From NCBI GenBank assembly GCA_017428265.1, contig JAFRRD010000037.1, positions 21,552 through 85,551 of the forward strand: DNA of 64,000 nt. The letters are read 5' to 3'. Shown here piece after piece: positions 35,508-43,841 of the stretch. Within the stretch, counting starts at the first letter, position 1; each line of letters opens with the position of its first letter. The stretch is from Lachnospiraceae bacterium. Its GTDB lineage: Bacteria; Bacillota; Clostridia; Lachnospirales; Lachnospiraceae. Position numbers and translations under genes: made by a program. A model generated the notes under the pieces. It ran no database searches. It saw nothing but the letters and a program-made list of their open reading frames with translations, and was not told where the DNA came from.

Positions 35508-36311
35508 TCATTCGTGCCGCAGGCTGACTTCGCCCGCGGTGACGAGCTGCTCGCCGTCTTTCGTGAGAAAGCGCAGGGCGCCGTCCGGGGAAATGCCCAG
35601 GGCTCTTCCTTCGGTAAAGCTGCCGTCGGCGCTGATCACACGGCAAATTTCACCTTTCCACTCCATGGAGTTGTCGTATTCGTTGACGATGAAGGAAATA
35701 TTTCCCATAGTCTCCCACTCCGCAACAAGTTCCATCATCTCCGCAGTGATCTGCACCATAAGTTCCTCGCGCACCGCCGCGACGCCGGCCTCTTCCAGAG
35801 AGACTGCAATTTCCGCGACCTCTTCCGAGTAGGCTGCCTTTGTCACATTGATCCCGATGCCGAGGATCGTATAGTCCGCGGTGCTGCCCGAAAGCTTCGT
35901 CTCCGCAAGGATCCCGCAGACCTTCCGGCCGGAAAGGCGGATATCATTCGGCCACTTGATGTGAGGTTCGGCCCCGAGCCGGACCAGGCAGCGCGCGACG
36001 GCGATCCCGGCAAGGACCGTCAGTTCCGACAGCGCAGAAAGCGGCACCTTCGGCCGCAGCACCAGGCTCATCGCGATGCTGCTCCCTTCCGGTGTCTCCC
36101 AGACGCGGCCTCGTCTGCCTTTCCCCGCCGTCTGCCGGTCGGCCGTCACCATCGTAAAGTCCGGCGCACCGTCCGCGGCAAGCTTGGCCGCGCGGTCATT
36201 GGTCGAAGGCAGTACGTCCCGGGCTTCAAAAAACGGAAGGCGCACGCCTTCCTCTTCTTCGCGGACGACAGCCGCCTTCCAGGCATTTTCCAAACGTTCC
36301 CGGTCGATCAT
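35508..36311 (-). CDS. birA: Biotin-[acetyl-CoA carboxylase] ligase
   Basis: 267 residues, a class I biotin protein ligase without the DNA-binding domain of E. coli BirA. The catalytic loop is GKGRRGRVWETPEG; KWPNDI and GKVCGILAE (here GRKVCGILAET) carry the Lys and the biotin-binding segment; the C-terminal SH3-like cap starts near residue 218. It attaches biotin to carboxylases. The ATG overlaps the end of the small membrane gene (ATGA). Confidence 0.95.
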   Translation of the reverse strand: MIDRERLENAWKAAVVREEEEGVRLPFFEARDVLPSTNDRAAKLAADGAPDFTMVTADRQTAGKGRRGRVWETPEGSSIAMSLVLRPKVPLSALSELTVLAGIAVARCLVRLGAEPHIKWPNDIRLSGRKVCGILAETKLSGSTADYTILGIGINVTKAAYSEEVAEIAVSLEEAGVAAVREELMVQITAEMMELVAEWETMGNISFIVNEYDNSMEWKGEICRVISADGSFTEGRALGISPDGALRFLTKDGEQLVTAGEVSLRHE

Positions 36312-36586
36312 CCCAGACTCCTGTATGTGATGAATGTCAGCGCGGCAAGGACGAGCGCGAGCAGGATCCGCAGGCAGCCCTTCAGCACGCGGTGCCGGTC
36401 CTCCTCCGCAAAAACCTTCACCGCCGCCGCCAGATAGTAGATCCCGCCGAGCGCGAAAATATACGGCGCATAGTGCAGCGTCGGCCCCTTGACAAGGCTG
36501 AGGACCGCCAGCACCGCGACGCCGCCCGCCGCAGCGACGAAGACCACGTTCAGCACCGTATTCAAATGGTGAAGGAAACGTCCCAT
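36308..36586 (-). CDS. Small three-helix membrane protein
   Basis: 92 residues with three hydrophobic helices (about 11-30, 38-56, 68-88) and a basic loop (EEDRHRVLKGCLR). Not recognised as a named family. AAAGGAG before its ATG begins right after the 3' end of RNase P RNA, and its stop overlaps birA. It is likely expressed as part of the rnpB read-through transcript. Confidence 0.7.
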   Translation of the reverse strand: MGRFLHHLNTVLNVVFVAAAGGVAVLAVLSLVKGPTLHYAPYIFALGGIYYLAAAVKVFAEEDRHRVLKGCLRILLALVLAALTFITYRSLG

Positions 36587-36601
36587 GTTTCTCCTTTACA
36601 A

Positions 36602-36945
36602 ACGGAGCAGGGCTGTAAGCCGGGTTCTGTCGCGGATGATCATCTGTCTAGTCCGCCCGTTGCCGGACGGCTCAAGCGACCTACCCGAAGGCAGACGGGC
36701 CGCCTTATGCCTTCTGTTTGGTCTTGCTTCGGATGGGGCTTGCCCTGCCTCCTGCATTGCTGCCGGAGCGGTAGTCTCTTACACTGCCGTTTCACCCTTA
36801 CCGCCTGCCGGTGCAGACGGCGGTCTGTTCTCTGTGGCGCTTTCCCGGGAGTCGCCTCCGCCGGACGTTATCCGGCATCCTGCCCTGTGAAGCCCGGACT
36901 TTCCTCACGGCCCGAAGGCCCCGCGATCATCCGCCCTGCTCCGCA
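36602..36945 (-). ncRNA. rnpB: RNase P RNA, class A
   Basis: About 344 nt, the ribozyme that removes 5' leaders from pre-tRNAs. The 5' and 3' ends pair (GCGGAGCAGGG with CCTGCTCCG, the P1 helix). Near the 5' end is the conserved GAGGAAAGTCCGGGC, and near the 3' end ACAGAACCCGGCTTACAG, which form P4 and the core. The inner GGTGAAACGG and GACTACCG stretches and the GGGTAGG-CCGC region fit bacterial type A RNAs. Ends are placed by P1 pairing and may be off by a few nt. Confidence 0.95.
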
Positions 36946-36951
36946 GACAAA

Positions 36952-36980
36952 TATATAGCATGAAATCCGGCCGATTTCAA
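36952..36980 (-). promoter_or_regulatory. Promoter of rnpB
   Basis: Minus strand: -35 TTGAAA (36975-36980), 17-bp spacer, -10 TATATA (36952-36957), placing the start near the predicted RNA 5' end. Confidence 0.8.
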
Positions 36981-37053
36981 GGACAGATTTATCCGGGACC
37001 GGAAAAACTGATTTTCTTAATAAAATTTTCACTCCGAAAAATACAAAAAACAC

Positions 37054-37082
37054 TTGCTAAGCTTTTTTTTTTCGTGTATACT
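37054..37082 (+). promoter_or_regulatory. Promoter of the LytTR regulator gene
   Basis: -35 TTGCTA (37054-37059), 17-bp spacer with a run of ten T, -10 TATACT (37077-37082). Leader of about 55 nt. Confidence 0.7.
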
Positions 37083-37141
37083 GCAAAAGCTACGCGAAAT
37101 CCGCGCTCTTCAGTTTATTTAGGAAGGGATGCTTAAGCACC

Positions 37142-37954
37142 ATGAAGCAGAAAGAGATCTCCGCACTTTCCCTCGAAATCGTCAGCCAGTTCTTTGACGG
37201 CGACCCCCGCCCTCTAATCGAACATCTGGGTGAAAATGTTCTCTGGCTCGGTCCGCGCGACGGCCAGTTTTACCGCGGCAAGGACAGGCTCACGGCCGTC
37301 CTTCTCAGCGCCCATGAAAAAGCCACTTACACGCTTGGCAATATGTCCACGCAGCTGTCTCCCGTCGGCAAGAAAGGGATGAATGTTGTCCTGTTCTACG
37401 ATATTCTCGCGCACCTGCCGGAGGGCACTTCCGTCGTGAACCGGCAGCGGACGCTTCTTTCCTGGGAGGAGCAGAAACTCCAGGGTCCCGATGATGACGA
37501 AAGCCTGCCGCGCCTTAGCATGATCATGGTCTCAAACACCTTCTCCGGTACGGATAACGTATTTCGCTTTGCGGAATCGCCGCCTGCCAAACTGAAAGCC
37601 TCTGCAGACCTGCCGAAACGGATCCTCGTCCGCGGCATGAAGGACGAGTCGCACTATCTGGACGCCGAAGGGATCTTCTACATCGAGAGCACGGACAGCA
37701 GTCACCACAGCCTGATCCACACCGAAGACGGGATCATCCCCTGCCTCGACAAGGTGACGAGCCTGGCGGAGAAATACGGCGACAGTTTCCTGCGCAGCCA
37801 TGCCTCCTACCTGGTGAACCCGTACTACGTGCGCAGCCTGAAGCGTTTCTCGCTGACCCTCGCGGACGGAACGGTGCTTCCGGTGCCGGAAAAGAAATAT
37901 ACCGCCTTCAAGAGGATGCTGAACCGCTGGGCCGAGAACCACAAAAAGGCCTGA
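37142..37954 (+). CDS. LytTR DNA-binding regulator with novel-looking N-terminal domain
   Basis: 270 residues. Residues 157-262 form a LytTR domain: KRILVRGMKDESHYLDAEGI, FYIESTDSSHHSLIHT, FLRSHASYLVNPYYVRSL and LPVPEKKYTAFKRML. This is the DNA-binding module of AgrA/LytR types. No response-regulator receiver is present. Residues 1-135 instead resemble an NTF2/SnoaL-like alpha+beta cone (FFDGDPRPLIEHLGENVLWLGPR, then a conserved-looking FYRGKDRL), possibly a ligand-binding sensor. AGGAAGGG precedes the ATG. Monocistronic with its own promoter and terminator. Target genes unknown. Confidence 0.82.
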   Translation: MKQKEISALSLEIVSQFFDGDPRPLIEHLGENVLWLGPRDGQFYRGKDRLTAVLLSAHEKATYTLGNMSTQLSPVGKKGMNVVLFYDILAHLPEGTSVVNRQRTLLSWEEQKLQGPDDDESLPRLSMIMVSNTFSGTDNVFRFAESPPAKLKASADLPKRILVRGMKDESHYLDAEGIFYIESTDSSHHSLIHTEDGIIPCLDKVTSLAEKYGDSFLRSHASYLVNPYYVRSLKRFSLTLADGTVLPVPEKKYTAFKRMLNRWAENHKKA

Positions 37955-37972
37955 AAACAGCGTCAGCAGCAA

Positions 37973-38002
37973 AAAACGGACCGCCCGCGGGCGGTCCGTT
38001 TT
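37973..38002. terminator. Bidirectional terminator
   Basis: A self-complementary AAAACGGACCGCCCGCGGGC-type stem with T runs on both sides, between the converging LytTR and kinase genes. Confidence 0.88.
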
Positions 38003-38014
38003 CATTTGGGTGAT

Positions 38015-39673
38015 TTACACATGGAAGATGCTTCCGCCGATGAATTCCTTGAGCAGGGAGTTCTGCGGGACCTGCGTGGAATCCGTCGCGAGGAAATAGT
38101 TGAAGAAGCGCAGCAGGCGGCGCGCCTCCGAAAAGGCCGGTGAATCCTCGGGAATACCGAAAAGCAGCTGTTCCGCATAGGATTTCAGCACCGAGAGCTC
38201 ATAGACCAACGAGGAATTGAAGACCACGTCCGCACTCTCCTGATAGGGGAAGATGTTCTTGTGTTCTCCCTGCCGCACGCTGGCCCAGCGGGCGATGGTT
38301 TCTTCAGCCGAGTAGCCTCTTGTCCGCGCATCGCGCACCATGCGGCGGATCAGCCGTCCGTCGGAGGTCGGGATGCGGTTGTGCTCGTCGATATTGATCG
38401 TCGTCAGCGCGGAAATGTAGATCTTGAACTTCTGTTCCGCCGGGATCCGGTAGCTCAGCGCCTCGTTCAGACAGTGGATGCCCTCGATCACGAGGATATC
38501 GTTCGGGCCGAGCTTCAGGCTGTTGCCCTTGTATTCCTGCATGCCTGTCTTGAAATTGAAGGTCGGCAGCTGCACTTCTTCACCGGCCATGAGATTCAGC
38601 ATGTCCCGGTTGAACTGCTCGGTGTCCACGGCCAGGATCGACTCGAAGTCATACTCGCCGTTCTCGTCGCGCGGCGTCCGGTCGCGGCTGACGAAATAGT
38701 TGTCCACCTCGATGGGATGAGGCCTGAGCCCCAGACCGCGCAGCTGCACGGAAAGCCGGTGCGAAAAGCTTGTCTTGCCCGAAGAAGACGGTCCCGCGAT
38801 CATCACGCATTTGACTGAAGGCCGCTCGGCGATCATCGTTGCGATCGAAGCGATCTTCATTTCCTGTCTGGCCTCGGCCATCAGGATCATGTCGGCGATC
38901 TCGTTGTTCGCGATCTTCCGGTTGATCGCGCCGACGGTATCCATCTCCATCTCCTCGCACCAGTCGGAGGTGTCCTGGAGGGTCCTGAACAGTTTCGGCT
39001 GCGGGCTGAGCGGCTCGACGGTCTCGGGCGCCCTCTGATGCGGCATGAGCAGCGCCATCCCGGTCTCGTAGGGCACGAGGTCAAAGTATTTGAGGTATCC
39101 CGTCGACGGCACAGTAAAGCCGTAGAAATAGTCGACATAGTCGTCGATATTGTACAGGTTCACCGTGGAACTGCGGCGGAAGCGGAGCAGGTCGTCCTTG
39201 TCCTTCATCCCGATCTCGCGGAAATACGGCCGCGCGACTTCGACGCGGACGCTCTTCTTCTCGATCGGCAGATCGGCCTCGACAAGTTCGTGCATCCGGC
39301 CCTTCAGCCGGGCGGCAAATTCCTCCGTCACCTTCCGCCTGTCGCGGAATTCGACATAGTAGCCGTTGATCACCGAGAATTTGACCAGATACTGCTCTTT
39401 TTCGCGGCTTTCGGACAGGTCGTGGATCGCCTTGCCGAGCAGCATCAGCATGCTGCGCTCATAGGTCAGCATACCGTCCCGCTCCGCCGCCGTAATGAAC
39501 TGTACGGCCTCGTCGTTGGAGGCGGTCTTGAAGAGTTCCTTCAGCTTGCCCTGTACCTTCGCCAGGACGATGCGGTGGGCAAATTCCGGCTGGACCTTTT
39601 CCGCCATCGCAAGGTAACTCGTTCCGACCGGTACTTCCAGCGCTTTGCCGTCATTGTATGTGATCCTGATCAT
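38015..39673 (-). CDS. TGS-domain nucleoside kinase-like protein
   Basis: 552 residues. The first 60 form a TGS-like domain (LEVPVGTSYLAMAEKV), followed by a threonyl-tRNA-synthetase second-domain-like part (about 65-270) that includes RSSTVNLYNIDDYVDYFYG. Residues 280-500 are a uridine kinase/phosphoribulokinase-like P-loop: IAGPSSSGKTSFSHRLS, PHPIEVDNYFVSRDRTPRD, LVIEGIHCLNE and RLIRRMVRDARTRGYSAEETI. The whole architecture is common in Clostridia and is annotated as nucleoside kinase, with substrate not established. Monocistronic. Confidence 0.88.
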   Translation of the reverse strand: MIRITYNDGKALEVPVGTSYLAMAEKVQPEFAHRIVLAKVQGKLKELFKTASNDEAVQFITAAERDGMLTYERSMLMLLGKAIHDLSESREKEQYLVKFSVINGYYVEFRDRRKVTEEFAARLKGRMHELVEADLPIEKKSVRVEVARPYFREIGMKDKDDLLRFRRSSTVNLYNIDDYVDYFYGFTVPSTGYLKYFDLVPYETGMALLMPHQRAPETVEPLSPQPKLFRTLQDTSDWCEEMEMDTVGAINRKIANNEIADMILMAEARQEMKIASIATMIAERPSVKCVMIAGPSSSGKTSFSHRLSVQLRGLGLRPHPIEVDNYFVSRDRTPRDENGEYDFESILAVDTEQFNRDMLNLMAGEEVQLPTFNFKTGMQEYKGNSLKLGPNDILVIEGIHCLNEALSYRIPAEQKFKIYISALTTINIDEHNRIPTSDGRLIRRMVRDARTRGYSAEETIARWASVRQGEHKNIFPYQESADVVFNSSLVYELSVLKSYAEQLLFGIPEDSPAFSEARRLLRFFNYFLATDSTQVPQNSLLKEFIGGSIFHV

Positions 39674-39715
39674 GAAATGCTCCTTGGGTCGTTTTTACGA
39701 TTGCTCTGCCCTGGC

Positions 39716-41140
39716 TCAGAACTTGCCGCCGCTGCCGCTGTGCGAGCTGCCGGAAGAGGAAATATGGCCGCCGTTGAAGGTGGAGACTCCGCCTCCGGGT
39801 GAACCGCCGCCCTGCTGTTTTTGCTGCTGCGGGCTGTACACCCTCGACGTCGTCACGTCGACGAACTTGTCGTAGCTGTTCAGCACCTTGAAGCTGCCGT
39901 CCACCAGATAATCGTTGGAATCGAATGCCGTCCGGACCGTCTTCATGGAAGCCGCTGCGCTGCCGCGGGAGACCGTGCCCGAAAGCAGGCCCGCGAGCGC
40001 GGCAAAGGCGCCGCTCATGATCCAGGCGCCCGTGCCTTTTGCCACCTTGTTGGACTTCAGGGCTTTGTCGAGCGTCTTCAGATACTCTTCCGCGCCCGCA
40101 TAGGCGCTGCCCGCGCTGTAGGCGGCACTTTCGCTGCGTTCAGTCAGGCGGTCCATCGCATCGTAATCGCTGAATACCGACGGGACGTCACCTTCGGTAT
40201 AGACCGTGTAGTACGCATCTTCATCGAACATCACGAGCAGGACACCGGAGTAATCATTGAAGAGGCCGTATCCGCCGTACTGGTAGAAGGCCTTCGCATA
40301 GTTATCGGTCCCCATGCCGCAGTCGCTGCGCGCCGTGTGGATCACCACGTCCACGCCGTAGCGCTCGGCGATCTCGGCGGCCGTCTTTTCCAGTTCCTTG
40401 GCTTCACTCTTCGAGAACATGGCGGCGCTGTCGGAAATGCGCGGCGCGTTGGGGTTCTTTTCCCGTACCCAGCTGCTCTGCTCTTCTACCGTCGGATACC
40501 ACATCGGCACGAAAGGTGTGCCGTAAACGAGCCAGGTCCCGACGTTGCCGACCCAGTCAAGCACGCCTTCGGCATAGCGGCCGGCCACCAGATATTCATA
40601 GAGGTTGTTGTCCAGAAGTTTGGAGACGGACTCCGTATAAAGTACGCGGTCATTGCTGACATTCGGATCCAGGCGGCCCGTCACGCTGGTCCACCAGCCG
40701 CGGTTGCCGGGTTCCATGCAGATGAAGAGCACGATGCCGTCGCGGCTGTCGCCGAAGCCGTAACCGTTGTAATCGTAGAAATCGTCGGCATATTCCATAT
40801 GGCTCATGCCGTAGGCGCTGTCGTCCGTGACGACCACGATATCCGCATTGCCGCGGGCCGACTGCTCACTGATCGCCTGCGCGATCGCGGCTTCCTCTTC
40901 ATCGGTGAAAAGGTCAGCCATATCCACCACGCGCGGCGCATCCGCGTCGTTGTAGAACTGGAAGCCCGCCGTGCTGTCGGGATACCAGGACGGCTTGTCC
41001 GAGGCCGGCGCCGGACTGATCACGGAGATGTCCGAGCCGGGAGCGGGACTGATAAGAAGGGGGGCATCGGCTTTTGCTTTCCCGCCGGGGATCAGCAGTG
41101 CAGCCGCAAGAAGTGCGATCATCCAGATTTTTTTACGCAT
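39716..41140 (-). CDS. Secreted/membrane protein with two TPM domains
   Basis: 474 residues. Signal peptide (MRKKIWMIALLAAALLIPGG). Two TPM (YgcG/MOLO1-type) domains follow, about 65-190 (RVVDMADLFTDEEEAAIAQA, RDGIVLFICM) and about 230-345 (RISDSAAMFSKSEAKELEKT, YSGVLLVMF). A membrane helix lies near 370-390. The end is a Gln- and Gly/Ser-rich disordered tail. The start was set to the ATG at 41140 with AGGAGG 8 nt upstream; a GTG three codons earlier is also open. It is 12 nt downstream of a zinc-ribbon gene, its likely partner. Function unknown. Confidence 0.85.
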   Translation of the reverse strand: MRKKIWMIALLAAALLIPGGKAKADAPLLISPAPGSDISVISPAPASDKPSWYPDSTAGFQFYNDADAPRVVDMADLFTDEEEAAIAQAISEQSARGNADIVVVTDDSAYGMSHMEYADDFYDYNGYGFGDSRDGIVLFICMEPGNRGWWTSVTGRLDPNVSNDRVLYTESVSKLLDNNLYEYLVAGRYAEGVLDWVGNVGTWLVYGTPFVPMWYPTVEEQSSWVREKNPNAPRISDSAAMFSKSEAKELEKTAAEIAERYGVDVVIHTARSDCGMGTDNYAKAFYQYGGYGLFNDYSGVLLVMFDEDAYYTVYTEGDVPSVFSDYDAMDRLTERSESAAYSAGSAYAGAEEYLKTLDKALKSNKVAKGTGAWIMSGAFAALAGLLSGTVSRGSAAASMKTVRTAFDSNDYLVDGSFKVLNSYDKFVDVTTSRVYSPQQQKQQGGGSPGGGVSTFNGGHISSSGSSHSGSGGKF

Positions 41141-41152
41141 GGTCTCCACCTC

Positions 41153-42226
41153 CTACCGCAGGAACAGCAGCCAGTTAACTGCCATGGCGCCGGCGGCGAC
41201 GATCCCCGCCCATTTCCAGAAGTATTTCCGCTTAAGTGCCGCGTCTTCGGGGAGCGTGCCGACGACCTTGCCGGTCTGGCCGTTCACCGCGAAGCTGTAC
41301 TTCTCACCGTTCCACTTGACATCGAAGACATAGACCGGCAGCAGCACGAAGCGCGCCGTCGAATTCGACATGTCGAGCCGCGACCTGTCACGCAGGCTGA
41401 CGTCGGAAAAGCCCGTCGTCGTTCGGCCCATGGCGATCGTCAGCGTACTGTTCAGGACGCGGCGGTCCGTACGGGCCTTCATTTCCTTCGCGTTCTTGTC
41501 CCAGCGGTCGGCCACATAGCCGGCCAGATAGTCCGTGTTGAAGGCCTTGAGTGCCTTGAAATCGAAGGGTTCGAGGGAATCCATCAGCGCATCTTCCATG
41601 CGCTCGCTGGCGTCGGTCGGGATGTCGCGGAAGCTCATCGCAATGGTCCGGTACAGCTCGTAATTCTGATGCTCCGTCACGATGAAGTCGCCGTCACGGT
41701 AGGTGCGGTCGAGGCTGCCGTTGAACACGACCTCGCCGCCCGGATTGGAGTCATAGAGCCAGAACGGGACGTAGACGCCCTGTACGGTACCGATGCTGCT
41801 GTCCGAGAAGAAGCTCTTCGGCAGGAGCTTTTTGTCCTTGTAGAACGAACGCACCGCCGCCGGCAGGTTCTTCGGCGTGATGGCGAAGGGGATGATGCCG
41901 TCCGGGGTCAGCTCGCCGCTGATCTTGTCGGACAGGACGATATTGCTGCCGCAGTAAGGGCATACGAGTGAGACCGTCTGAGGGTCGCACACGACCTCGG
42001 CACCGCAGGACTGGCAAACATAGGCTTTCAGGCTCTGAAGCGCCTCATTGCCCGCGGTGAAATTCATGCTGCCGACCTGCTGCGCGTCTTCACGGTCAGC
42101 CGCATCGACCTGCTCGATCGTGAATTCGGAATCGCAGAAATCGCAGTGCAGATTTCCGGTCTCCGGCGCGTAGCGCAGCGCCGAGCCGCAGTTCGGACAT
42201 TTCCGTCCGCTCACATTATTCTCCAT
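41153..42226 (-). CDS. Zinc-ribbon membrane-associated protein, partner of TPM protein
   Basis: 357 residues. Four CxxC pairs in two zinc ribbons: KCPNCG, CDFCD (residues 10-32) and CQSCG, CPYCG (70-92). A beta-rich domain of about 240 residues follows (including YVPFWLYDSNPGG and FVLLPVYVFDVKWNGEKYSF), and a single C-terminal membrane helix (about 335-355). A TFIIB-type zinc ribbon with this tail is common beside TPM genes in Clostridia. GAAAGGAG precedes the ATG. It is in an operon with the TPM gene. Confidence 0.8.
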   Translation of the reverse strand: MENNVSGRKCPNCGSALRYAPETGNLHCDFCDSEFTIEQVDAADREDAQQVGSMNFTAGNEALQSLKAYVCQSCGAEVVCDPQTVSLVCPYCGSNIVLSDKISGELTPDGIIPFAITPKNLPAAVRSFYKDKKLLPKSFFSDSSIGTVQGVYVPFWLYDSNPGGEVVFNGSLDRTYRDGDFIVTEHQNYELYRTIAMSFRDIPTDASERMEDALMDSLEPFDFKALKAFNTDYLAGYVADRWDKNAKEMKARTDRRVLNSTLTIAMGRTTTGFSDVSLRDRSRLDMSNSTARFVLLPVYVFDVKWNGEKYSFAVNGQTGKVVGTLPEDAALKRKYFWKWAGIVAAGAMAVNWLLFLR

Positions 42227-42238
42227 ATTTCTCCTTTC

Positions 42239-42300
42239 TCACCCTCCCCGTGACGAGGAGGAGGGACGTCAGCGAAGCTGACAGGGTGAGGACGGCCTGA
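42239..42300. repeat. Family B palindromic repeat, copy 2
   Basis: TCACCCTCCCCGTGACGAGG and a later GACAGGGTGAGGACGG unit in the gap between the dipeptidase and zinc-ribbon genes; an inner GTCAGCGAAGCTGAC palindrome is present. Confidence 0.65.
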
Positions 42301-42320
42301 GGAAGACCTTTTACAGTCTC

Positions 42321-43745
42321 TCAGTCAAGGTCAAGCTGCTCAAGGCCGAGCAGCGCCAGGATATATATTTTCAGACTTTCGAGAAGTTCAGACATGGATG
42401 CGGCTTCCTCCGCGCCGTGGATGGATCCGGCAAAGGCCGGGTGCGGGCGCTCGGGATGCTCAGGTCCGAAGGCAACGGCGTTCGGGAAATGCCGCGCGTA
42501 GGTGCCGCCGCCGATGGAGAAGGGCTTCGCCTCCTGCTCCCCGGTGACTGCCCGGTAGGCGTTCATGCAGGCTTCGATCTCGGGGGCATCCGGTTCCTTC
42601 CAGAAGGGCGGCGCCGCAAGGCCGGCTTTAATGACGGCAGCGCCGTCGGCCGTCTGTTCCAGGATCCTCGTGATCTCTTCGCCGGTGATATTCGTCGGAT
42701 AGCGGCAGTCGAGCGTCGTGACAAGGCAGCCGTTCTCCCGGAAGATCATGCCGCTGACCGCGGTGAGGGGTTTGAAGCGGCCGTCGTCGCGGGCAATACC
42801 GAGAAGGCTCCCGTCCGTCGCATCGTGCGCCTTCAGGGCAAATTCGATGAAGCGCGCCTCTTCGGCCGAAGCCAGAGCGCGGTCCGTGATGTAATGCAAC
42901 AGCAGTCCGATAGCATTGACCGTCCCTGCAGGGAGAGCGGCGTGGCCGCCCTTGCCGAAGGCCCGCAGGTGCCAGACGCTGCCGCCTTCTTCCTCAGCGG
43001 TCTTCACGGCTTCCACCTCAGGCGTTTTCACCATCAGTTCTTCCTTTTCGGCCGGGACGAAGACGTCCGCTTCGGCCTTCTCCGGGACCGCATTCGGGGC
43101 AAAGCCGCCCTTGATGAAGCGGATGTTGCCGCTTTCGATGGGCTGCGAACTCATCTTCGCGTGGTAGATGCCCTTCTCGCCGTTGATGAGCGGGAAATCC
43201 GCGTCCGGGGAGAAGCAGAACAGCGGCGCGGGATAATGCGCGAGGTAATAGTCCAGATCGCCCATCCCGGTCTCTTCGTTCGCGCCGAGCAGGGCGCGGA
43301 CCGGATAGCGCAGCGGGATGCCCGCTTCCTTCAGGTATTTCAGCGCGTAGAGGCAGATGACCGAGGGACCCTTGTCGTCCATGACGCCGCGGCCGAGGAT
43401 GTAGCCTTCCCGCTCGCGCATGACGAAGGGATCGGCCAGCCAGCCGTCTCCGGCGCCCACGATATCCAGGTGGGTGATCGTCGCGAGGTATTTGTCCCCC
43501 TCGCCGCCGATGTACGCGTAGCCGATGCGGTTTTCGCAGTTCCGTGTCCCGAGACCCAGTTCCTCCGCGATCGCAAGGCCCTCGTCCAGGGCTTTTTTCG
43601 GGCCGGGGCCGAAGGGCGCGTCCGCCGTTGCCGCAGCCATGTCTTCCACGCTGTTCACGGCCACGAGGCGTGCGATATCCCGCCGGATACCCGCCTCATT
43701 TTCTTTAATAAAAGCATCGATGCTCCGGTTCAGTCGTTCATCCAT
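42321..43745 (-). CDS. Sapep/PepV-type dipeptidase, M20 family
   Basis: 474 residues. Metal-site motifs of M20 peptidases: THLDIVGAGDGW, ILGRGVMDDKGPSV, GANEETGMGDLDYYL and SPDADFPL, then a lid domain, and GGGTYARHFPNAVAFGP near the end. The distinctive second-metal Asp and the length match the PepV/Sapep dipeptidases that use Mn2+ or Zn2+ and release amino acids from dipeptides. The start was set at 43743-43745 with AGGAAGG upstream. The upstream promoter overlaps the terminator of the ccsB operon. Confidence 0.9.
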   Translation of the reverse strand: MDERLNRSIDAFIKENEAGIRRDIARLVAVNSVEDMAAATADAPFGPGPKKALDEGLAIAEELGLGTRNCENRIGYAYIGGEGDKYLATITHLDIVGAGDGWLADPFVMREREGYILGRGVMDDKGPSVICLYALKYLKEAGIPLRYPVRALLGANEETGMGDLDYYLAHYPAPLFCFSPDADFPLINGEKGIYHAKMSSQPIESGNIRFIKGGFAPNAVPEKAEADVFVPAEKEELMVKTPEVEAVKTAEEEGGSVWHLRAFGKGGHAALPAGTVNAIGLLLHYITDRALASAEEARFIEFALKAHDATDGSLLGIARDDGRFKPLTAVSGMIFRENGCLVTTLDCRYPTNITGEEITRILEQTADGAAVIKAGLAAPPFWKEPDAPEIEACMNAYRAVTGEQEAKPFSIGGGTYARHFPNAVAFGPEHPERPHPAFAGSIHGAEEAASMSELLESLKIYILALLGLEQLDLD

Positions 43746-43778
43746 AGGCAAGCCTTCCTGTTGACCATAGTTATTTAT

Positions 43779-43807
43779 ATTATAGCAAAGCAAATAAAAA
43801 AAGACAA
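43779..43807 (-). promoter_or_regulatory. Promoter of the dipeptidase gene
   Basis: Minus strand: -35 TTGTCT (43802-43807), 17-bp spacer, -10 TATAAT (43779-43784). The -35 box falls in the stem of the preceding terminator. Confidence 0.65.
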
Positions 43808-43831
43808 CGGCGTTTCGCAGCCGCTGTCCTT
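43795..43831 (-). terminator. Terminator of nrfA-resB-ccsB
   Basis: GACAACGGC pairs with GCCGCTGTC (one wobble) around an 8-nt loop; the minus strand continues with TTTTTTT. Confidence 0.8.
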
Positions 43832-43841
43832 TGGGATCGGC

